7,588 bases of DNA, taken from WHSM01 sp050701635. GTDB taxonomy: Bacteria; Actinomycetota; Actinomycetes; Mycobacteriales; Micromonosporaceae. Shown one piece after another: positions 1 to 4,331 of this stretch (the stretch's first letter is position 1; the number at the start of each line of letters is the position of its first letter). The notes beneath the pieces are model-generated. The model saw only the letters and a program-made list of their open reading frames with translations, was not told where the DNA came from and did no database searches. The DNA lies in contig JBOGDF010000273.1 in the NCBI GenBank assembly GCA_050701635.1, forward strand, positions 1 through 7,588, written 5' to 3'. The translations under genes and the position numbers were made by a program.

Positions 1-1
1 C

Positions 2-1525
2 GCGCGGCCGGACTGGGCGGTGGCGCCGCGCCAGTTGCCCGCCGGCACCTCCGGGTTCGTCGGCCGCGCCGAGCAGCTCGCCGTCCTCGATGGCGAGATC
101 GAACGGTTCCTGACCAGCGCTAACGGGTCGCGGCCCGTGATGCTCACGGTGATCCACGGCCCTGGCGGGATGGGCAAGACCGCGCTCGCGCTGCACTGGG
201 CGCACAGCATCGCCCAGCAGTTCCCGGACGGCCAGGTCTACATCGACCTTCGGGGGTACGGCCCGGCGGAGCCGCTCACCGCCGGAGGCGCGTTGAACTC
301 AACGTTGCGCGCCTTCGGGGTGCCGGAACCGGCGGTTCCGCTGGCGGTGGAGGAGCGCGCAGCGCTGCTGCGCACCGTGCTCGCGGACTGCCGGGTGGTG
401 ATGGTGCTCGACAACGCGAGCTCCGTGGAACAGGTGCGTCCGCTGCTGCCCGGCTCGAACAGCGTCGTGGTGATCACCAGCCGGCATCAGCTCCGAGGGC
501 TCAGCAGCCGGGAGGGGGCCACGTCCCTGGCGCTGCGCGAGCTCAGTGAGACCGATGCCCGGCAGCTGCTGGCCCACACCGTCGGTGCGGCACGGATCGG
601 CGCGCAACCACAGGCCGCCGCGGAGCTGGCCGCGCTGTGCGGCCGGCTCCCGCTCGCGCTGCGGATCACCGCCCACCTGGCCTCCCAGTACGCCGACCTC
701 CCGCTCTCCGAGCTCGCGGCGGATCTGCGCAGCCAGCAGCTCGACGCTTTCGCCGACCACGCCGACCCGACGGCCGACCCGCGGGCGGTGTTCTCCTGGT
801 CGTACCAGGCGCTCTCCCCGGAGGACGCCCGGACGTTCCGGCTGCTGAGCCTCGCGCCCGGCGACAGCATCGGGATCCCCGGCGCCGCGATGCTGCTCGA
901 CAAGCCTCTGGCAGAGACCCGCCGGGCGCTGCAGCACCTGATCTCGGTGCACCTGCTGGAGTCGCCGCGTCCGGGCCGGTTCCGGTTCCACGACCTGCTC
1001 CGGGTGTACGCGACCGAGCGCGCTGCCGCCGAGGACTCCGCCGCGGACCGCAAGGACGCCGTACGCCGGCTCCTACGGTGGTACGTCGCCACCGGTTACG
1101 CCGCGGAACACGCCCTCCGCCCGGGGCTGGCGTACTACGAGGATCCGGAGCCGCTGCACGCCGATCACGTACCGCGGTTCGCCGACGGCGCACAGGTCCT
1201 CGCCTGGTACGACGACGAGCAGGAGTCGCTGGTCGCCTCGGTGCAGAAGGCGGTCGAGATCGACGAACCAGGCCTCGCCTTCCGGCTGGCGATCATCCCG
1301 TTGAGTCCGTTGTTCCTCAGCCGGCCGCTGTGGCACGAGTTGGCCACGATCTGCGAGATGGGCCTCGCCGCGGCTCGAAGGACCGGCGATCCGCAGGCCG
1401 AGGCGGCGTTGCTGGCCATGACGGCCACCGTCCAGTCGTTCCTGCCAGGTTATGACGACGAACCGCTCCGGGGTACGAACGCGCGCTCGAGCTGTACCGG
1501 TCGTGCGGCGCCGAGGCGCAGGTAG
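2..1525 (+). CDS. AfsR/SARP-like regulator, NB-ARC ATPase part (5' end outside window, 3' end frameshifted)
   Basis: This is the central part of a large signal-transducing transcriptional activator of the AfsR/SARP type; such proteins switch on secondary metabolism genes in actinomycetes. The frame is open to the left edge. The GTG at 20 is probably an internal valine, because the sequence VAPRQLPAGTSGFVGR is the usual linker between the BTAD domain and the ATPase. Numbering from that GTG, I see Walker A GPGGMGKT at 47-54, Walker B VVMVLDN near 126-132, a sensor-like VVVITSR at 149-155, a GLPL-like GRLPLALR near 208-215 and an MHD-like FRFHDLLR at 321-328. After about residue 475 the translation turns into an Arg/Ser-rich tail (NARSSCTGRAAPRRR) and stops. 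The TPR sequence continues in another frame (next entry). One extra G in the GGGG run at 1470-1473 would join the two parts into 696 residues within the window. The family assignment is firm. The regulated genes are unknown. Confidence 0.85.
   Translation, partial: ARPDWAVAPRQLPAGTSGFVGRAEQLAVLDGEIERFLTSANGSRPVMLTVIHGPGGMGKTALALHWAHSIAQQFPDGQVYIDLRGYGPAEPLTAGGALNSTLRAFGVPEPAVPLAVEERAALLRTVLADCRVVMVLDNASSVEQVRPLLPGSNSVVVITSRHQLRGLSSREGATSLALRELSETDARQLLAHTVGAARIGAQPQAAAELAALCGRLPLALRITAHLASQYADLPLSELAADLRSQQLDAFADHADPTADPRAVFSWSYQALSPEDARTFRLLSLAPGDSIGIPGAAMLLDKPLAETRRALQHLISVHLLESPRPGRFRFHDLLRVYATERAAAEDSAADRKDAVRRLLRWYVATGYAAEHALRPGLAYYEDPEPLHADHVPRFADGAQVLAWYDDEQESLVASVQKAVEIDEPGLAFRLAIIPLSPLFLSRPLWHELATICEMGLAAARRTGDPQAEAALLAMTATVQSFLPGYDDEPLRGTNARSSCTGRAAPRRR
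1470..1473 (+). other. Frameshift site in the AfsR-like gene (GGGG run)
   Basis: Up to this run the AfsR-like sequence is in one frame (SFLPGYDDEPLR). Immediately after it the good TPR sequence is in the next frame (GYERALELYRSCG). Adding one G (CTC CGG GGG TAC GAA CGC) restores a single continuous protein. A homopolymer indel, real or technical, is the simplest reading. Confidence 0.7.
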
Positions 1526-1527
1526 GC

Positions 1528-2091
1528 ATGACGCTGGCGATGATCGGGGGGCTGCACGGCGCCTCCCAGGGCCGGCATGAGGAGGCGCTGCCGTACTTCG
1601 AGCAGGCGGTCGCGATCGCCCGGGAGCGGGACGACGAGATGCGCGAGGCGCACGCCCTGTCCAACATGGCGATCAGCTACACCGGGCTGGGCCGCTTCGC
1701 CGAGTCGGTCGAGGCATCCAGGCGGGCGATCGAGCTGCGCCGGGGGCAGAACGACCGGCGTAGCCCCGCGTTCAACCTGGACAATCTCGGCGACGCGTAC
1801 TACGAAATGGGCGAGTACGAGCAGGCCGCGGACGCGTACGCCGAGGCGCTGGCAATTGTCCGGGAGCTGGGCGACAGCCGTGGCGAGGCGATCTACCTCG
1901 CCAATCTGACCCGGGCCCGGGAACAGCTCATCCCGTCCTCTGACACCCAGGCGCGCGCCGAGCTCACCGCGACCGCGCGCCGCGCCTTGGAGGCGCTCGC
2001 CAGCATGCCGGACACCGAGTGCCAGCGGGTTCGGGACAGCCTCCGCAAGGCCTTCCCCGACCTCGACACCGTCCCCAAGCCAAGCGCCTGA
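1528..2091 (+). CDS. TPR C-terminal part of the AfsR/SARP-like regulator (separated by a frameshift)
   Basis: This stretch encodes tetratricopeptide repeats, the usual C-terminal sensor or protein-interaction part of AfsR-like regulators. Three TPR units are visible: one around GRHEEALPYFEQAVAIARE, one around GRFAESVEASRRAIELRR and one around GEYEQAADAYAEALAIVRE, followed by a less regular tail. The ATG at 1528 is the first start in frame, but the frame is open from 1456. There it already encodes a TPR-like helix (YERALELYRSCGAEAQ) that joins naturally to the end of the ATPase part. No Shine-Dalgarno is convincing before 1528. I therefore read this as the downstream half of one gene, not a separate TPR gene. 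If the indel is real, this half may be untranslated or made only by reinitiation, since the upstream stop ends at 1525, 2 nt before this ATG. It could also be intact if the indel is a sequencing error. Confidence 0.7.
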   Translation: MTLAMIGGLHGASQGRHEEALPYFEQAVAIARERDDEMREAHALSNMAISYTGLGRFAESVEASRRAIELRRGQNDRRSPAFNLDNLGDAYYEMGEYEQAADAYAEALAIVRELGDSRGEAIYLANLTRAREQLIPSSDTQARAELTATARRALEALASMPDTECQRVRDSLRKAFPDLDTVPKPSA

Positions 2092-2280
2092 CGGTCCGCA
2101 GAGCTGCTCATTGTCGGAGCCTCGTTGGTCCAGTTGTAGTGTGTGCCTTTGTGTCTGGTTCCTGGACCGCCTGGCGTGGGTTGGATCTTCATGTGGAGGT
2201 GCCGCCTGGGCGCGGGCGTCGTGCGGGTATCGAGCGCGCGCTTCGGGAGGCGATCCGCGGTGGCCGGCGCTCCGACGGAG
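2092..2280. other. Gene-free convergent gap, possible weak terminator structures
   Basis: This gap lies between the end of the AfsR-like gene and the end of the - strand NTF2-like gene. I see no convincing gene in it. The short open frames crossing it are rich in Trp, Cys and Arg and lack a domain or a Shine-Dalgarno. A 7-bp inverted repeat, GGTCCAG (2127-2133) with CTGGACC (2162-2168), has a 28-nt loop and could be a weak transcription stop. The long loop makes this uncertain. Confidence 0.4.
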
Positions 2281-2302
2281 TCAGAGTTTCGCCCGGCTCT
2301 GA
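2281..2302. terminator. Small hairpin over the NTF2 gene stop codon
   Basis: TCAGAG (2281-2286) and CTCTGA (2297-2302) form a perfect 6-bp stem with a 10-nt loop, and the stem includes the stop codon of the - strand gene. There is no T-tract. Actinomycete terminators often lack one, but a stem this short gives only weak support. Confidence 0.2.
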
Positions 2303-2917
2303 GCCGATTGCGCGAAGCTTTGACCGACGTCACGCGCGCGTGATCGCCGGGCCGCGCGAACCGCGTCCGCACACATGCGTACCACCGTCGGCAGCATCGA
2401 GGGCCGGGCGGCGATGCGGATCAGATCGCGCGGGTCGAGGCGAGCACGACGCCGCACCACGCGCCCGTCGCGCAGTGTCAGATCGTCGCGGGTACGCAGG
2501 CGGACGAGGCGCCCCCGCAGCGTTCCGACGAGGTCCAGCTCGATCCGGACACCCGTGGTGGTACGGGTCCAGCTTCGTACCTCCCCGTGTAGGTCGGGCA
2601 TCAGCTCGAAGAGCCCGCTGAACAGTTCGACGAACCCGTCCCAGCCGTGGCGCCGCGGGAACGGCGGCTGCTCCAGCACCACGTCGGGGTCCACGAACGG
2701 CTGGAAGTGGTCGAAGAACGCGGAACGCGACCCGGATGCCCAGCCCCGAGCGAAGGCGTCCATGAACCTCTGCTCGCCGCCGATCGCGCCCCGTCCTGGG
2801 TCGGCCCCTCGTACCGGAGCCGAGTGCTTCGCGGTCAGGAAGCGGACAGCGGTGATCGGGTAGGTCGCGAACAACCGGAGGCGGGCCACCGGATCGGTTG
2901 CCGGCCGCACGTTGAGC
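2281..2917 (-). CDS. Second SnoaL/NTF2-like domain (3' part of a frameshifted two-domain gene)
   Basis: This encodes an NTF2-like (SnoaL) alpha+beta barrel domain. These small folds bind or transform hydrophobic ligands and occur as polyketide cyclases, isomerases and many uncharacterised proteins. The domain starts around RFMDAFARGWASG, continues through FVDPDVVLEQP and WDGFVELFSGLFELMPDLHGEV, and ends with DGRVVRRRARLDP and a basic C-terminal tail. The only ATG that would make it a separate gene is at 2763, inside the first helix and with a poor ribosome site (AGAGG only 3 nt away), giving 160 residues. The frame is open well upstream of that ATG and encodes LNVRPATDPVARLRLF, which fits as the direct continuation of the preceding NTF2 domain's last strand (HLLY). 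I therefore read it as the second half of one two-domain protein of about 344 residues. The ligand and function are unknown. Confidence 0.6.
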
Positions 2918-3317
2918 TGTACAGCAGGTGGCTGATCACGTGCCCGTCGGGCCCGAAACGCCACGCCTGCAGGCCGTACGCGGCGGCGCCGGCCATGGTC
3001 CCGTGCCAGCTGTTCGTGATCCATTCGTCGTCGGCGGCCAGCAGCTGTTTGGTCAGCCGGAAGCCGCTCTGCCGCATCACGGCGAAGTAGGCGCTCCAGG
3101 CCGCGCGGAGCTCGTCGCGACCCCGGTGGACCTCCCGCGCGCCGTCGGTGATCGACTCGAGCACCGCGTCGTCGCTGTAGCCGGCGATGACGCCGTCCAG
3201 GTCGCGGGTGTTCGTCATCCGCTCAGCGGTGGCGGCGAAGGCCACCGGGTCCGGTGGTTCGCCGCGCGGCGTACCACCGGATCGGGTTTCATCGGCGTGG
3301 GAGATGACCAGATCCAT
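2835..3317 (-). CDS. First SnoaL/NTF2-like domain (5' part of a frameshifted two-domain gene)
   Basis: This is an NTF2-like domain protein whose ATG at 3317 is preceded by AGGAG with a 5-nt spacer, so the start is well supported. The stop of the upstream thioesterase gene lies 8 nt before it, which indicates one operon and probably translational coupling. Domain features: the first helix around FAATAERMTNTRDLDGVIAGY, the first strand DDAVLES, the GRDELRAAWSAYF helix, and the strands WITNSWHGTM and GLQAWRFGPDGHVISHLLY. After LLY (residue 133) the frame gives a Ser/Arg/Trp-rich tail ending at 2835 that does not look like an NTF2 C-terminus. The expected continuation (LNVRP...) is in the neighbouring frame. 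The net frame change equals one missing or two extra bases around 2914-2921. Removing AG would give LLYLNVRP. The role is unknown. Confidence 0.65.
   Translation of the reverse strand: MDLVISHADETRSGGTPRGEPPDPVAFAATAERMTNTRDLDGVIAGYSDDAVLESITDGAREVHRGRDELRAAWSAYFAVMRQSGFRLTKQLLAADDEWITNSWHGTMAGAAAYGLQAWRFGPDGHVISHLLYSSTCGRQPIRWPASGCSRPTRSPLSAS
2914..2921 (-). other. Frameshift site in the two-domain NTF2-like gene
   Basis: Read on the - strand, CTG CTG TAC (LLY) is in the frame of the first domain, while CTC AAC GTG CGG CCG (LNVRP) is in the frame of the second. Only the bases AG between them break the join. Deleting AG or adding one base restores a continuous protein. Unlike the other two lesions in the window, this one is not in a homopolymer. 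Confidence 0.55.
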
Positions 3318-3333
3318 GACGGCTCCTATCCGA
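3318..3333 (-). promoter_or_regulatory. Ribosome binding site of the NTF2-like gene overlapping the thioesterase stop
   Basis: On the - strand the sequence reads GGATAGGAGCCGTC followed by ATG at 3317. The AGGAG overlaps the TAG stop of the corrected thioesterase frame. This arrangement supports both the choice of 3317 as start and the corrected thioesterase end at 3326. Confidence 0.6.
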
Positions 3334-3770
3334 GGCGATATGTCACGAGGGCTTCAGCGATGAGCGTGTCGTCGGCGTCGAGGACCTCGACCCGGCAGAA
3401 GCACAGCGTCCGGCCGCGCCGGGTTACCACTGCCTCTGCGCGCAGTGTGCCGCGAGCGGCGGCCAGGAAGCTGACGGAGATCGATGTGGTTCCCCACCGG
3501 ACGCCGTCGGCCGGATCGTGGTTCGACCATGCGGCTACCGCGCTCGCGGTATCGATCAGGGAACCGATGGCGCCGCCATGGACGATGTCGCCGGCCGTGG
3601 CCAGCTCTTCCCCGGAACGGCATCTCTACGACCGCGCGATCGGGGGTCAGCTCGGTCCGGCGCATGCCGAGGTGGGCGACGAACGGCGAGTGGTCGAACC
3701 AGGCACGTACCAGATCGGCACCGCCGGCGGTGCTCACCGGGTCGGCGCTCGCATCAGCATCGGTCACCAT
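3326..3770 (-). pseudogene. PaaI-type hotdog-fold thioesterase, frameshifted
   Basis: PaaI-family hotdog enzymes hydrolyse acyl- or aryl-CoA thioesters in the cytosol. The ATG at 3770 has an excellent ribosome site (AGAGGAGG, 8-nt spacer). The first 53 residues (including RAWFDHSPFVAHLGMRRTEL and VVEMPFR) are in one frame and the rest is in another. Removing one base from the four-base C run at 3610-3613 (+ strand) gives MPFREELATAGDIVHGGAIG and then a clean hotdog sequence of 147 residues ending YRLG and TAG at 3328-3326. The hotdog active-site motif HGG falls at 64-66 with Asp73 following. The late strands SVSFLAAARG and RTLCFCRVEVLDADDTLIAEALV are typical of the family. Without correction, the first frame reads into Arg-rich sequence as far as 3354. 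The 445-nt span is 148 codons plus one extra base. It lies between a putative 21-codon ORF and the NTF2 gene. The substrate is unknown. Confidence 0.75.
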
Positions 3771-3787
3771 CTCGGCAGCCTCCTCTG
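3771..3787 (-). promoter_or_regulatory. Ribosome binding site of the thioesterase gene
   Basis: On the - strand, AGAGGAGG followed by an 8-nt spacer precedes the ATG at 3770. It is the strongest Shine-Dalgarno in the window. It decides in favour of 3770 over the GTG at 3872, which has no comparable site. Confidence 0.6.
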
Positions 3788-3853
3788 TCAACGGGCCAGT
3801 CCCCGTACCGCGAGGATGCCGGCCCAGCGGATCAGATAGAAGAGCCAGTTCAT
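3788..3853 (-). CDS. Possible 21-residue membrane peptide at the head of the operon
   Basis: ATG at 3853 to TGA at 3788 encodes 21 residues beginning MNWLFYLIRWAGI and ending in a basic LAR. It could form one short membrane helix with positive residues at positions 9, 17 and 21. The stop is directly followed by the strong ribosome site of the thioesterase gene, an arrangement seen with leader peptides and translationally coupled small proteins. Against it: the GGGA in front of the ATG is only 1 nt away, too close for a normal Shine-Dalgarno, and an ORF this short can arise by chance. I recognise no family. Function unknown. Confidence 0.3.
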   Translation of the reverse strand: MNWLFYLIRWAGILAVRGLAR

Positions 3854-3904
3854 GTCCCTGTAACTGGACCACTCACGTGCCGGTGGCCTCGCGTGCCTGG
3901 AGTT

Positions 3905-3920
3905 TCGAACATATGTTCGA
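3905..3920. promoter_or_regulatory. LexA (SOS) box, perfect 16-bp palindrome
   Basis: TCGAACATATGTTCGA is a perfect palindrome. It matches the known actinobacterial SOS consensus TCGAAC-N4-GTTCGA at every specified base, and the Bacillus form CGAAC-RNRY-GTTCG as well. LexA binds this sequence to repress DNA-damage genes until RecA triggers LexA self-cleavage. The box ends right at the -10 element of the + strand gene at 3933, covering about -28 to -13 relative to the predicted transcription start. It is also 52 bp upstream of the first possible start of the - strand operon, so both directions could be controlled. A palindrome for another regulator cannot be excluded from sequence alone. Confidence 0.75.
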
Positions 3921-3932
3921 TAGTCTACCGGG
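3921..3932 (+). promoter_or_regulatory. -10 element TAGTCT with leaderless spacing to ATG 3933
   Basis: TAGTCT (3921-3926) fits the actinobacterial -10 pattern TANNNT and is followed by exactly 6 nt before the ATG. This spacing puts the transcription start at or next to the A of the ATG. No Shine-Dalgarno is present, and the TAG of this -10 closes the reading frame upstream, so 3933 is the first usable start. Together these point to a leaderless mRNA. No strong -35 is visible. Confidence 0.55.
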
Positions 3933-4313
3933 ATGGGGTGGCGGCGGAAGTGGGTGGTGCGGCTGCACGTGCTGGAGAGCCTGGGCAGCGACCGGGAGGA
4001 GGTGCGTGAGATCACCGTGAACACGATCGCTGCGCTGCGCGGTGCCGTGGAGAGCGCCCGCGCCGACCCCCTGGTGCGGCGATACCAGTTCGAGCGGCTG
4101 CACTACCTCGACCACAGCGACGCGCCGGCGTACTGCGACTGCGGCCGCGAGCTGGAGGGCTCGCTGTACGTACGGGCGGAGCGGGCATGGGTGGACTGTC
4201 GCGGCTGCCCGGGGCACTTCCTGTACCGGTGCCGGGGCTGCCCGCAGGTGACCGTGTGGCCGGTGCCGACCCGCGAGTGCGAGCCGGTCCGGCCGCCGGC
4301 CTTCGGGCCCTGA
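3933..4313 (+). CDS. Small cysteine-rich, probably zinc-binding protein of unknown function, SOS-box controlled
   Basis: This 126-residue protein matches no family I recognise. The N-terminal half (about 1-60) is charged and probably helical (WVVRLHVLESLGSDREEV, then an ITVNTIAALRGAVESARADPLVRRYQFERL stretch). The C-terminal half carries seven cysteines: C68-x-C70-G, C89-x2-C92, C100-x2-C103 and C116. The two CxxC knuckles, 7 residues apart, together with the CxCG, look like a zinc-ribbon or treble-clef metal site. There is no signal peptide or membrane segment, so it should be cytosolic. The ATG at 3933 is the first start in an otherwise closed frame. A -10 element lies 6 nt upstream and an exact LexA box is just before that, so expression is likely induced by DNA damage. 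It is monocistronic, and the next gene to the right converges on it. A role in damage response is inferred from the operator alone. Confidence 0.7.
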   Translation: MGWRRKWVVRLHVLESLGSDREEVREITVNTIAALRGAVESARADPLVRRYQFERLHYLDHSDAPAYCDCGRELEGSLYVRAERAWVDCRGCPGHFLYRCRGCPQVTVWPVPTRECEPVRPPAFGP

Positions 4314-4319
4314 GGCCGG
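4296..4319. terminator. Hairpin between convergent genes, candidate terminator
   Basis: CCGGCCT (4296-4302) pairs perfectly with AGGCCGG (4313-4319) across a 10-nt loop, spanning the stop codon of the cysteine-rich gene. A competing inner hairpin, GGCC-TTCG-GGCC (4298-4309), has the very stable C(UUCG)G tetraloop. There is no T-tract, as is common in actinomycetes. The position, in an 18-nt gap between two convergent stops, fits a terminator usable from both sides. Confidence 0.35.
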
Positions 4320-4331
4320 GCCGTGAGATCG

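Noticed and set aside
1470..1473. Programmed ribosomal frameshift as an explanation for the AfsR-like break
   Set aside because: There is no slippery heptamer of the X XXY YYZ type and I know of no programmed shift in AfsR/SARP proteins. A simple G-run indel explains it.
2111..2343. Short + strand frames of 63-66 codons in the gap after the AfsR-like gene
   Set aside because: Trp/Cys/Arg-rich translations, no Shine-Dalgarno and no domain; the frames run into the end of the convergent NTF2 gene.
2835..3024. Extending the second NTF2 domain gene upstream to 3024
   Set aside because: Between 3024 and about 2918 that frame overlaps the well-supported first NTF2 domain and gives Arg-rich sequence. 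The good second-frame sequence begins only around 2917.
2928..3839. A 303-codon open frame on the + strand opposite the thioesterase and NTF2 genes
   Set aside because: No domain is recognisable. The - strand has the hotdog and NTF2 sequences with good ribosome sites at both starts.
3788..4024. A 78-codon - strand frame crossing the SOS box
   Set aside because: It would start inside the cysteine-rich gene and read through the operator and promoter. Only its last 21 codons look plausible as a peptide.
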